64,000 nt of DNA, taken from the NCBI RefSeq assembly GCF_004362865.1, contig NZ_SNYI01000003.1:310001-374000 (forward strand), given 5' to 3'. This stretch comes from Zeaxanthinibacter enoshimensis (lineage in GTDB: Bacteria; Bacteroidota; Bacteroidia; Flavobacteriales; Flavobacteriaceae). Position 1 is the first letter of the stretch; each line of letters starts with the position of its first letter. The notes under the pieces are model-generated. The model ran no database searches. It was not told the origin of the DNA and saw nothing but the letters and a program-made list of their open reading frames with translations. Positions 18,059-25,517 of the stretch are shown piece by piece. A program made the position numbers and the translations under genes.

Positions 18059-18298
18059 TGCCTGTGCACGAGGTGCCCAGTGGTTACATAACATGCCGGG
18101 GGCAGCTTTCTGCGGGTTAGCACAGTCCGGGTTGAGGTACCGGGCGCAGGTCGCACAATTCGGATCATCTTTCAGGGCAGCCTGCATTTCAAAACTATCA
18201 CAGGTGTAGGCTGTGCCTACATTGGTTTTATGGTGCATGCAAAACCCTTCGCTGTATTTCTCACAATTCTGGCAACTATTTCCTAATCTGATACTCAT
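18056..18298 (-). CDS. small protein with two tandem four-cysteine modules
   Basis: 80 aa from the ATG at 18296-18298; an upstream in-frame ATG adds 18 unlikely residues. I do not recognise a named family. It has eight cysteines in two repeats 39 residues apart: C9-x2-C12-x7-C20-x12-C33 and C48-x2-C51-x7-C59-x11-C71. Each repeat has a Tyr three residues after the second Cys and an aromatic three after the last. This looks like an internally duplicated zinc-ribbon or zinc-knuckle; a role in metal or nucleic acid binding is inference. No signal peptide, so it is cytoplasmic. Confidence 0.75.
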   Translation of the reverse strand: MSIRLGNSCQNCEKYSEGFCMHHKTNVGTAYTCDSFEMQAALKDDPNCATCARYLNPDCANPQKAAPGMLCNHWAPRAQA

Positions 18299-18471
18299 AA
18301 CGCTGCATTTAAGGTGTCTCTTAAATTTACAAGCTTTTTGCAACGAATGCAAGCGATAAATCCGGCGGGCCTTTCTTAAGTTTGACCAGTTTTATCTTTT
18401 TTTTAACCCTATTAGGACGATTGTACTGTCCAGCAATTCAATAAACTGTATGCAGGTTGTATTTAATGTGG

Positions 18472-18479
18472 TATATTTG
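18472..18479 (+). promoter_or_regulatory. Bacteroidota -7 element for guaB
   Basis: TATATTTG matches TAnnTTTG, 23 bp before the guaB ATG. Confidence 0.6.
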
Positions 18480-18482
18480 CAC

Positions 18483-18501
18483 GCAATTAATCCTTAATTG
18501 C
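18483..18501. promoter_or_regulatory. inverted repeat at the predicted guaB transcription start
   Basis: GCAATTAA-TCC-TTAATTGC is a perfect 8-bp inverted repeat with a 3-nt centre. It fills the space between the -7 element and the ATG. It could be an operator or a 5' hairpin in the leader. Confidence 0.4.
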
Positions 18502-18502
18502 C

Positions 18503-19975
18503 ATGGAAGCTCACCTGCACAAAATTTTAGGAGAAGGTCTCACTTATGACGACGTACTCCTGGTCCCCGCATTTTCAGACGTACTACCCAGAGAAGTAAG
18601 TATTCAGTCAAGATTCACCCGCAATATCAGCCTGAACGTTCCTATTGTTTCAGCTGCGATGGACACGGTGACCGAATCCAAGATGGCTATTGCCATGGCA
18701 AGGGAAGGCGGAATCGGTGTACTGCACAAGAATATGACCATAGAGCAACAGGCGCTCAAGGTAAGGAAGGTAAAACGTGCCGAAAGCGGGATGATCATGG
18801 ACCCGGTAACCTTGCACAGAGATGCAGTGGTAAGGGATGCCAAGGAGAGCATGAAGGAGCACCGCATCGGGGGAATCCCGATCGTGGACGAGAAGAATAC
18901 CCTGATTGGGATAGTGACCAACAGGGATCTTCGTTTTGAAAAAAATAACTCCAGGCCCATCGCGGAAGTGATGACTCACCAGAACCTGGTAACCGTGAGC
19001 GAAGGCACCTCCCTGGAGGAGGCCGAAGTGATCCTGCAGAAGAACAAGATCGAAAAACTGCCGGTCACAGATAAGGACAATAAGCTGGTAGGCCTGATCA
19101 CTTTCCGGGATATTACAAAACTTACACAGAAACCTATTGCAAATAAAGACCAGTACGGGCGTTTACGCGTGGCTGCCGCTATCGGGGTCACCGGGGATGC
19201 TGTGGACAGGGCAGGAGCACTGGTTAAGGCCGGGGTGGATGCTATTGTTATCGATACCGCACATGGTCATACCAAGGGTGTGGTACATGTCCTGAAAGAA
19301 GTGAAAAAACATTTTCCCGACCTGGACGTGGTCGTTGGGAATATTGCCACCGGGGAAGCTGCAAAATACCTGGTTGAAGCAGGAGCAGACGCGGTAAAGG
19401 TAGGTATAGGTCCAGGCTCTATCTGTACGACCCGGGTAGTTGCCGGGGTAGGATTCCCTCAGTTTTCAGCTGTTCTTGAAGTGGCTGCTGCGATTGCAGA
19501 CACGGATGTACCCGTTATTGCCGATGGAGGTATCCGTTACACCGGAGATATCCCGAAAGCCATTGCTGCGGGGGCTGACTGCGTGATGCTCGGATCCCTG
19601 CTTGCGGGAACCAAGGAGTCGCCGGGAGAAACCATCATTTACGAAGGAAGAAAATTTAAGTCGTACCGCGGAATGGGTTCTGTGGAAGCGATGAAAGAGG
19701 GGAGTAAGGATCGTTACTTCCAGGATGTGGAAGACGATATCAAGAAACTGGTGCCGGAAGGAATTGTCGGGCGGGTAGCCTATAAAGGAGACCTGTACGA
19801 GAGTATCCACCAGTTTGTCGGCGGACTGCGTGCCGGGATGGGTTACTGCGGGGCCAAGGATATCAATGACCTTAAGAACAAAGGACGTTTTGTGAAGATC
19901 ACAGCCAGCGGGATCAACGAGAGTCACCCGCACGATGTGACGATTACAAACGAATCTCCTAACTACAGCAGATAA
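18503..19975 (+). CDS. guaB: IMP dehydrogenase
   Basis: 490 aa, normal length. Oxidises IMP to XMP with NAD, the committed step of GMP synthesis. The barrel begins with [17 protein letters not shown]. Two tandem CBS domains (~95-210) are inserted, with VTNRDLRFE and [10 protein letters not shown]. The catalytic loop is [11 protein letters not shown] with the nucleophilic Cys, and the flap is [10 protein letters not shown]. It is monocistronic, with its own promoter and a strong terminator. A palindrome at the transcription start may be regulatory. Confidence 0.98.
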   Translation: MEAHLHKILGEGLTYDDVLLVPAFSDVLPREVSIQSRFTRNISLNVPIVSAAMDTVTESKMAIAMAREGGIGVLHKNMTIEQQALKVRKVKRAESGMIMDPVTLHRDAVVRDAKESMKEHRIGGIPIVDEKNTLIGIVTNRDLRFEKNNSRPIAEVMTHQNLVTVSEGTSLEEAEVILQKNKIEKLPVTDKDNKLVGLITFRDITKLTQKPIANKDQYGRLRVAAAIGVTGDAVDRAGALVKAGVDAIVIDTAHGHTKGVVHVLKEVKKHFPDLDVVVGNIATGEAAKYLVEAGADAVKVGIGPGSICTTRVVAGVGFPQFSAVLEVAAAIADTDVPVIADGGIRYTGDIPKAIAAGADCVMLGSLLAGTKESPGETIIYEGRKFKSYRGMGSVEAMKEGSKDRYFQDVEDDIKKLVPEGIVGRVAYKGDLYESIHQFVGGLRAGMGYCGAKDINDLKNKGRFVKITASGINESHPHDVTITNESPNYSR

Positions 19976-19978
19976 AAA

Positions 19979-20010
19979 AAACGGCCTTTTTAAAAGGCCG
20001 TTTCTATTTT
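19979..20010. terminator. bidirectional intrinsic terminator, guaB / thioredoxin-like gene
   Basis: AAACGGCCTT / AAGGCCGTTT stem around a TTTA loop, with an A run before and T-rich sequence after. It lies between convergent genes. Confidence 0.88.
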
Positions 20011-20530
20011 ATTTGGTCTGACCACTGTAGGTCTCCCAGTCTTTTTCCTTAAAAATATCACTGCCAAAATACATGGCGATCTTCAGGAACGGTTTTGCTT
20101 TCTGGTACCCGGGTACCGGCGATAGCATATTCATCTCTTCATCCAGGAATACCACGGTGGGGTAACTCATCCTTCCCTGCAGCAGTGCAGCGGCCAGTTC
20201 GTGGTAACCGCGCCGTCCCTGGGGGATGTACTTGTAGGTCTTTCCCTTGAACTCGATCGGCTCCTTGCCTTCGGCATCCAGTTTTACCATATAGAAATTC
20301 TCCGCCATATATGCGGCTACTTCAGGATTCTGGAAAGTGTCCCTATCCATTTTTTTACACCAACCGCACCAATCGGTATACACATCTACAAATATCTTTT
20401 TCGGGTTTTTATCGGTCTGGGAGCGTTTAACAGCTTCATCCCAGCTTATCCAGGAGACGTCCTGTGCCTGCAGTCCCGCAGAAAGCAGCGCCATGAACAT
20501 CAGCATTAAACCCGGTACTAACTTTTTCAT
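20009..20530 (-). CDS. secreted thioredoxin-family protein
   Basis: 173 aa from MKKLVPG; an upstream ATG adds only 6 residues. Signal peptide ~1-22 (ends LQAQ). The thioredoxin fold carries the active site TDWCGWCKKMD (CGWC) near residue 50 and the cis-Pro loop MSYPTVVFLD. It resembles the thioredoxin_7/DUF255 group of periplasmic disulfide or reductant-transfer proteins. The substrate is unknown. It has its own promoter and lies downstream of lysA. Confidence 0.9.
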   Translation of the reverse strand: MKKLVPGLMLMFMALLSAGLQAQDVSWISWDEAVKRSQTDKNPKKIFVDVYTDWCGWCKKMDRDTFQNPEVAAYMAENFYMVKLDAEGKEPIEFKGKTYKYIPQGRRGYHELAAALLQGRMSYPTVVFLDEEMNMLSPVPGYQKAKPFLKIAMYFGSDIFKEKDWETYSGQTK

Positions 20531-20566
20531 GTTTTCGATTTTAGTCAATTAGTTCAAGAACTATAC

Positions 20567-20574
20567 CAAAAATA
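20567..20574 (-). promoter_or_regulatory. Bacteroidota -7 element for the thioredoxin-like gene
   Basis: TATTTTTG on the minus strand matches TAnnTTTG, 36 bp before the ATG. Confidence 0.5.
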
Positions 20575-20577
20575 ACG

Positions 20578-20603
20578 AAAAAACAGCTGCTTTATTTCAG
20601 CAG
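20578..20603 (-). terminator. weak terminator after lysA
   Basis: On the minus strand CTGCT-GAAATAA-AGCAG is followed within 3 nt by a run of six T. The stem is only 5 bp. Confidence 0.4.
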
Positions 20604-20622
20604 GGTTATCAATAATACAGGG

Positions 20623-21864
20623 CTATTTAGCCTCAGCTTTTTGCTTTTTAGGCTGGAAGAGATCCTTAACATCCCGTTGGTTCCTGGTAAGATCCTCGAA
20701 GGTTTCCCTTTCCCTGATCAGGATGGCTTTGCCATTGTACCAAAGTACTTCAGGGGGCCTGAACCTGGAGTTGTAATTACTGGCCATTGTGAAGCAGTAC
20801 GCCCCGGCATTTCGGAAACAGAGGATGTCTCCTTCGCTGATCTCGTTGATACGCTTGTTATTGGCAAAGGTGTCCGTTTCACAGATATAGCCTACGACCG
20901 AATAAAAGCGTTCTTTTCCTTCCGGGTTAGATATATTGATGATCTCGTGGGTAGCCCCGTATAGCATGGGGCGGATGAGGTGGTTAAAGCCCGAATCCAC
21001 ACTGGCAAAAACAGTAGAGGTGGTCTGCTTGACCACGTTTACCTTGGCCAGGAAATAACCGGCCTCGGATACCAGGAACTTCCCGGGTTCAAAAGCAAGG
21101 GTCAGGTCGCGCCCGTATTCATCACAGAAATCGTTAAAACGCTTCCCGAGCTTTTCGCCTAACTCTTCTATATTGGTCTGGATGTCCCCCGCCTTATAGG
21201 GAACTTTGAAGCCACTTCCGAAATCAATGAACTCGAGGTCCGGGAAATGTTTCGCGGTCTCAAAAAGGATTTCTGAAGCATAAAGGAATACCTCTATATC
21301 CAGGATATCACTGCCGGTATGCATGTGGATACCGTTAATATTCATTTTCGTCAGTTCCACTATCCTCAATAAGTGTGGTATCTGGTGAATACTGATCCCG
21401 AACTTTGAATCGATATGCCCCACGGAGATCTTGGTGTTGCCACCCGCCATGACGTGTGGGTTGATCCTGATGCAAACCGGTACCTTAGGGTGTCTGCTGC
21501 CAAACTGTTCCAATATGGAGAGGTTGTCGATATTGATCTGTACCCCCAGGGCAGAAGCCTCTTCAATTTCCTCCAGGGAAACCCCGTTCGGGGTAAAGAT
21601 GATGTCTTCAGGTGCAAAGCCCGCCATAAGGCCCAACCTTACTTCCTGGAGGGATACCGTATCCAGCCCGCTGCCCATGCTCTGCATCAGTCGAAGGATA
21701 GATATATTAGACAGTGCCTTTACAGCATAGTTCAGTCGTAGTTTGGGCACTCCGCTAAAAGCGTTGGTCAGGCGGTTGAACTGGCTGCTGATCTTATTGG
21801 CGTCATAGACATAAACGGGATCTCCGAATTCCTTGGCTACCTGCAGCAGGTCTGAATGATTCAT
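20623..21864 (-). CDS. lysA: diaminopimelate decarboxylase
   Basis: 413 aa, PLP-dependent alanine racemase-fold enzyme. Decarboxylates meso-diaminopimelate to L-lysine. PLP lysine is K49 in NYAVKALSN. Other motifs: GIHMHTGSD, FIDFGSGFKVPY (glycine loop for phosphate), EPGKFLVSEAGY, GYICETDTFA (active-site Cys from the partner subunit) and GAYCFTMASNYNSR. All catalytic blocks are present. It is monocistronic on the minus strand. dapD of the same pathway lies about 20 kb away. Confidence 0.97.
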   Translation of the reverse strand: MNHSDLLQVAKEFGDPVYVYDANKISSQFNRLTNAFSGVPKLRLNYAVKALSNISILRLMQSMGSGLDTVSLQEVRLGLMAGFAPEDIIFTPNGVSLEEIEEASALGVQINIDNLSILEQFGSRHPKVPVCIRINPHVMAGGNTKISVGHIDSKFGISIHQIPHLLRIVELTKMNINGIHMHTGSDILDIEVFLYASEILFETAKHFPDLEFIDFGSGFKVPYKAGDIQTNIEELGEKLGKRFNDFCDEYGRDLTLAFEPGKFLVSEAGYFLAKVNVVKQTTSTVFASVDSGFNHLIRPMLYGATHEIINISNPEGKERFYSVVGYICETDTFANNKRINEISEGDILCFRNAGAYCFTMASNYNSRFRPPEVLWYNGKAILIRERETFEDLTRNQRDVKDLFQPKKQKAEAK

Positions 21865-21881
21865 AGGTATTAACTTTAGGA

Positions 21882-21889
21882 CAAATCTA
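21882..21889 (-). promoter_or_regulatory. Bacteroidota promoter for lysA
   Basis: TAGATTTG on the minus strand, 17 bp before the ATG. A TTTG lies 21 bp further upstream (21911-21914), within the accepted spacing. Confidence 0.6.
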
Positions 21890-21992
21890 GCATACTTCTG
21901 CTATCGAACCCAAAAAATACAACCAAATACTAAAATATTCAACAAAAAGTTATATTTATAACAATTCGTAATTGGTTGGATTGACTGGTATT

Positions 21993-22011
21993 TAAATCTG
22001 TCGTAGATTTA
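21993..22011. promoter_or_regulatory. inverted repeat upstream of the LON-domain gene
   Basis: TAAATCT-GTCGT-AGATTTA, 7-bp arms, ends 14 bp before the ATG at 22026. Possible operator; no TAnnTTTG match was found nearby. Confidence 0.35.
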
Positions 22012-22025
22012 GTAAAATTTGAATT

Positions 22026-22664
22026 ATGAAATTACCACTTTTTCCCTTGCAAACTGTTTTCTTTCCCGGGGAGACTGTGCCTCTTCATATTTTTGAAGAA
22101 CGATACAAGCAACTGATACACGATTGCCGGACGGAAAACCTCACTTTCGGTATCCCGGTGTACATCAATGAGCGCATCTCATACGGCACAGAAGTACAGT
22201 TGGTAGAAGTGGTGACCACCTATGACGGCGGTGAGATGGATGTAGCTTGTGTGGCCCGGCAGGTATTTAAGATCATGACCTTTGACAATCGCATGGACGG
22301 TAAACTGTATGCGGGAGGTATCGTTCAATTCCTGGATAATGTCAATGACGGCGACCCTAAGACCAGGGAAGAAGTATTACACCGCCTCAAAGACTTATAT
22401 ACCCTGATGGACGTTCCCTTCCAGCATGTCGTCCCGGATAAGTTCAACAGTTATATGCTGGCTCATAAAATGGGGCTTTCGTTTGAACAGGAACACGAAC
22501 TGCTGCAACTGCCCAGGGAAAGTGAACGACTCCAGTATATCCTGGATCACCTTCATACTACCATCAAGGTATTGAAAGAGGTCAACCGTACCAAGAAGAT
22601 CATCGATATGAACGGCCATTTCAAGAACTTTGACGCGCTGGATTTTGATGATTTTAAAATTTAG
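22026..22664 (+). CDS. LON peptidase substrate-binding domain protein
   Basis: 212 aa stand-alone Lon N-terminal-like domain (PF02190 type), with no ATPase or protease domain. The start MKLPLFPLQTVFFPGETVPLHIFEERYKQL is diagnostic, and FGIPVYINE and GLSFEQEHELLQLPRESERLQYILDHL follow. Stand-alone members are widespread. Their role is unproven; it is often proposed to be substrate recognition or a PUA-like binding function. Cytoplasmic. Single gene between lysA (divergent) and sucC. Confidence 0.9.
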   Translation: MKLPLFPLQTVFFPGETVPLHIFEERYKQLIHDCRTENLTFGIPVYINERISYGTEVQLVEVVTTYDGGEMDVACVARQVFKIMTFDNRMDGKLYAGGIVQFLDNVNDGDPKTREEVLHRLKDLYTLMDVPFQHVVPDKFNSYMLAHKMGLSFEQEHELLQLPRESERLQYILDHLHTTIKVLKEVNRTKKIIDMNGHFKNFDALDFDDFKI

Positions 22665-22708
22665 TCCTTCCTTCTGCTATTATATTAGGGTAAATAAGCA
22701 TGGTTTCC

Positions 22709-22716
22709 TATTTTTG
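22709..22716 (+). promoter_or_regulatory. Bacteroidota -7 element for sucC
   Basis: TATTTTTG matches TAnnTTTG, 26 bp before the sucC ATG. Confidence 0.6.
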
Positions 22717-22742
22717 TACGCAAACCAAATAGAATATATCAT

Positions 22743-23936
22743 ATGAATCTTCACGAGTATCAGGGAAAAGAGATTTTGGCAAGTTTTGGTGTCCGCATAC
22801 AGCGAGGTATCGTTGCCCATAACGCTAAGGAGGCTGTTGATGCAGCCAAGCAACTTACCCAGGAAACAGGTACCGAGTGGTACGTGATCAAAGCCCAGGT
22901 ACATGCGGGTGGACGTGGTAAAGGAGGCGGGGTAAAACTGGCCAAGAACCTGAAAGAAGTGGAAGAGATAGCAGGAAATATCATCGGGATGAACCTGGTG
23001 ACTCCCCAGACTTCTGCCGAAGGGAAAAAAGTGCACCAGGTACTGGTTGCTGAAGATGTTTACTACCCGGGAGAAAGTGAAACCAGCGAATTCTACATGT
23101 CTGTTCTGCTGAACAGGGCAACTGGTCGCAATATGATCATGTATTCTACGGAAGGTGGGATGGATATTGAAACCGTAGCTGAGAATACTCCTCACCTGAT
23201 CTTTACAGAGGAGATCGATCCTGCTACAGGACTGATGCCATTCCAGGCGCGTAAGATCGCCTTTAACCTGGGGTTGTCGGGTACAGCTTTCAAAGAAATG
23301 ACCAAGTTTGTGACTTCCCTCTACAAGGCATATGAGCAAAGTGATTCCAGCCTTTTCGAGATCAACCCGGTACTGAAGACTTCGGATGACAAGATCATGG
23401 CAGTGGATGCCAAAGTTTCTATAGACGATAACGCATTGTTCCGCAGGAAGCAGTACGCAGAAATGCGCGACCTTCGCGAGGAGAACCCTATTGAGGTGGA
23501 AGCTCGTGCCGTAGGACTGAATTACGTTGACCTCGACGGGAACGTGGGATGTATGGTAAATGGAGCCGGACTTGCCATGGCGACGATGGACCTTATTAAA
23601 ATGGCGGGGGGTGAACCCGCTAACTTCCTGGATGTGGGAGGAACTGCAGATGCCAAGAGGGTAGAGGAAGCATTCCGTATCATCCTGAAAGATCCTAACG
23701 TAAAAGCGATCCTGATCAATATCTTCGGTGGTATTGTTCGTTGTGACCGTGTCGCCCAGGGTGTTGTCGATGCATATAAGAACATGGGAGACGCCATCAA
23801 GGTACCGATCATAGTAAGACTGCAGGGAACCAATGCCGAAATGGCGAAAGAGATCATAGACAATTCCGGGCTGGCTGTTCATTCAGCGGTTCAGTTCCAG
23901 GAAGCTGCTGATAAAGTAAAAGAAGTACTGGCCTAA
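22743..23936 (+). CDS. sucC: succinyl-CoA synthetase beta subunit (ADP-forming)
   Basis: 397 aa, normal length. Substrate-level phosphorylation step of the TCA cycle, in complex with SucD. The ATP-grasp domain opens with MNLHEYQGKEILASFGV. VHAGGRGKGGGVK is the nucleotide-binding loop. The C-terminal ligase domain has CMVNGAGLAMATMDL, NFLDVGGTAD and INIFGGIVRCDRVA. No sucD is adjacent, so the subunits are encoded apart. It has its own promoter and terminator. Confidence 0.97.
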   Translation: MNLHEYQGKEILASFGVRIQRGIVAHNAKEAVDAAKQLTQETGTEWYVIKAQVHAGGRGKGGGVKLAKNLKEVEEIAGNIIGMNLVTPQTSAEGKKVHQVLVAEDVYYPGESETSEFYMSVLLNRATGRNMIMYSTEGGMDIETVAENTPHLIFTEEIDPATGLMPFQARKIAFNLGLSGTAFKEMTKFVTSLYKAYEQSDSSLFEINPVLKTSDDKIMAVDAKVSIDDNALFRRKQYAEMRDLREENPIEVEARAVGLNYVDLDGNVGCMVNGAGLAMATMDLIKMAGGEPANFLDVGGTADAKRVEEAFRIILKDPNVKAILINIFGGIVRCDRVAQGVVDAYKNMGDAIKVPIIVRLQGTNAEMAKEIIDNSGLAVHSAVQFQEAADKVKEVLA

Positions 23937-23957
23937 GAAGCCTAATACCTATATACT

Positions 23958-23992
23958 AAAAAAGGTGGCAATTCAATTGCCACCTTTTTTTT
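23958..23992. terminator. bidirectional intrinsic terminator, sucC / DUF1456 gene
   Basis: GGTGGCAA-TTCAA-TTGCCACC stem flanked by an A run before and a T run after. It lies between convergent genes. Confidence 0.93.
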
Positions 23993-24006
23993 ATGTCTTT
24001 AGGCCG

Positions 24007-24306
24007 CTAGCCATCCGAAGGCTTTGGTGCGGTATCTTTTCCTTTCTGCCGGATCTGTTCCCGGACCTTTTTGGGATCTTTGGGGTCTTCCCTAGGTCCC
24101 CGCAGGAATAATACGAGTCCGTTCAGGAAATTTCGCAATACCTGGTCTCCACACTCCTTGTATTTCGGATGATCCTCCCTGCGGCAAAAAGCACCTATCT
24201 CGCTTTTGGAGATACGGAAATCCACTAATTCCAGGATTGAAACGATCTCGTCATCTCTCAGACTCAGGGCAACCCTCAGCTTTTTCAGTATGTCATTATT
24301 GGTCAT
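24007..24306 (-). CDS. DUF1456 protein, single-repeat form
   Basis: 99 aa. The core NNDILKKLRVALSLRDDEI...GAFCRREDHPKYKECGDQVLRNFLNGL matches the second repeat of the two-repeat E. coli YehS (about 156 aa, recalled). So this is a one-repeat version with a charged C-terminal tail (residues ~70-99). Function unknown in the family. Cytoplasmic, monocistronic, convergent with sucC. The start is the ATG at 24304-24306. Confidence 0.85.
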   Translation of the reverse strand: MTNNDILKKLRVALSLRDDEIVSILELVDFRISKSEIGAFCRREDHPKYKECGDQVLRNFLNGLVLFLRGPREDPKDPKKVREQIRQKGKDTAPKPSDG

Positions 24307-24442
24307 GCTAGATTTTTTTTTGCAAGTTAGGATAATTCCCGCTAGTAAGGAGTTCAGCCCGGAGAAATAGGGCGCTTTATATACGAAAACCGCTGATTTT
24401 CAGTTATTATAACATATTCCCGGATTCCATAAACCTACACCC

Positions 24443-24844
24443 ATGAGCACCTACCAAGAAAAATTAGGGATAATTACTGAAATGATCGCCTTTGCCAAAG
24501 CAGATGATGTGATCAGGGTTGCCGAGTATAATTTTCTTCTCGGAGTGAGTAACCAGCTGGGAATAGACCGGGAGACCTTTGACTCCTTGTTCAGGGAACA
24601 GGGACCATCGCTCACCCTTAAATCTCATGAAGAACGTATCCTGCAGTTCCATCGTTTATTATTACTTATGAATGTGGACCAGGAGCAGCATGCCACAGAG
24701 ATCTACAGGCTGCGCAATATCGGCCTCGGTATGGGATTACCGCCTTCGGCCATAGACCAGGTGCTGCAGGTAATGCACGAGTACCCGGACAAGATCGTAC
24801 CCCCGGATGTGCTGATTTCCATATTCAAGGCCCATTTCAATTAA
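24443..24844 (+). CDS. TerB-like helical protein
   Basis: 133 aa, cytoplasmic, no signal. YQEKLGIITEMIAFAKADDVIRVAEYNFLLGVSNQLGID is the usual TerB/co-chaperone opening helix pair (acidic residue in the first helix, FL at the second). The rest is helical. TerB domains bind metal and occur in tellurite resistance or DnaJ-like contexts; this stand-alone form is common in flavobacteria and has no assigned role. Its terminator lies just downstream, before hsp20. Confidence 0.75.
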   Translation: MSTYQEKLGIITEMIAFAKADDVIRVAEYNFLLGVSNQLGIDRETFDSLFREQGPSLTLKSHEERILQFHRLLLLMNVDQEQHATEIYRLRNIGLGMGLPPSAIDQVLQVMHEYPDKIVPPDVLISIFKAHFN

Positions 24845-24889
24845 TTTTTACGTTTAAACCCGACAAAATGTCGGTTGATTTCAGGTTTT

Positions 24890-24912
24890 AGGTGACATAA
24901 CGTCGCCTTTTT
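24890..24912 (+). terminator. intrinsic terminator after the TerB-like gene
   Basis: AGGTGAC-ATAAC-GTCGCCT, 7-bp stem with one G-T wobble, then TTTT. A second small hairpin CCGAC-AAAAT-GTCGG lies just upstream (24860-24874). Confidence 0.65.
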
Positions 24913-24986
24913 GCTGTTGGTACACCCTTTGCCTTACATAGGGCGAGAACAAAAAATAAGTGCAACGATCAAAAAAAAATAATATC

Positions 24987-25415
24987 ATGAGTTTAATGCA
25001 AAGAAACAGCCTTTTATTTCCATCTCTGATGAATGAGATGTTCAAACCAGATTGGTTTGGGGGCATGGACACCGTAAACAACAGTTTTCCTGCTGTTAAT
25101 ATCAAGGAGAACGAAAAGGATTTTGAACTGGAACTTGCTATCCCGGGACAGAAAAAAGAAGATTTTAACATCGAGGTAGATAACAACGTATTGACTATCT
25201 CCATGGAAACAAAGAACGAGGAAGAAACCAAGGAGGACAACTATACACGCAGGGAGTTTTCATACCGCTCTTTCAGACGTGCCTTCACACTTCCCGAGAC
25301 TGTGGATGAAGATAAGATCAATGCGGATTACCAGGATGGTATCCTGAAATTCACTTTACCAAAAAAGGAAGAGGCACTTCCAAAACCAAAGCGCCTGATC
25401 CAGATCGGTAAATAA
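24987..25415 (+). CDS. Hsp20/alpha-crystallin small heat shock protein
   Basis: 142 aa from MSLMQRN; an in-frame ATG 27 bp upstream would add basic residues inside the A-rich leader. ATP-independent holdase chaperone. The alpha-crystallin domain spans ~38-130: FPAVNIKENEKDFELELAIPGQKKEDFNIEVDNNVLTIS, and the hallmark A-x-x-x-G-I-L is YQDGILKFTLPK. The short C-terminal tail ends KRLIQIGK with an I-x-I-like anchor (LIQI). The A-rich stretch just before the ATG is the typical Bacteroidota ribosome-binding context. Confidence 0.95.
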   Translation: MSLMQRNSLLFPSLMNEMFKPDWFGGMDTVNNSFPAVNIKENEKDFELELAIPGQKKEDFNIEVDNNVLTISMETKNEEETKEDNYTRREFSYRSFRRAFTLPETVDEDKINADYQDGILKFTLPKKEEALPKPKRLIQIGK

Positions 25416-25485
25416 GATGAAAGATTTTATGGAGTCCTCCTAACGGGCTTCCATAATGGTTGGTTTGTTTAGTTGGTTAGTTAGG

Positions 25486-25517
25486 AAGAGCGCCCCGTAA
25501 AAAGGGCGCTTTTCTTT
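25486..25517. terminator. bidirectional terminator, hsp20 / prolyl oligopeptidase gene
   Basis: AGCGCCC / GGGCGCT stem with loop CGTAAAAA, extended by A-T pairs, then TTTTCTTTT. Confidence 0.85.

Noticed and set aside
22680-23882. 400-codon open frame on the minus strand
   Set aside because: It is antisense to sucC, is Cys/His-rich without family features, and lacks any start context; sucC is certain.
24860-24874. CCGAC-AAAAT-GTCGG hairpin as an RNA thermometer for hsp20
   Set aside because: It lies over 110 bp before the hsp20 ATG, upstream of a terminator, so it cannot cover the ribosome-binding site.
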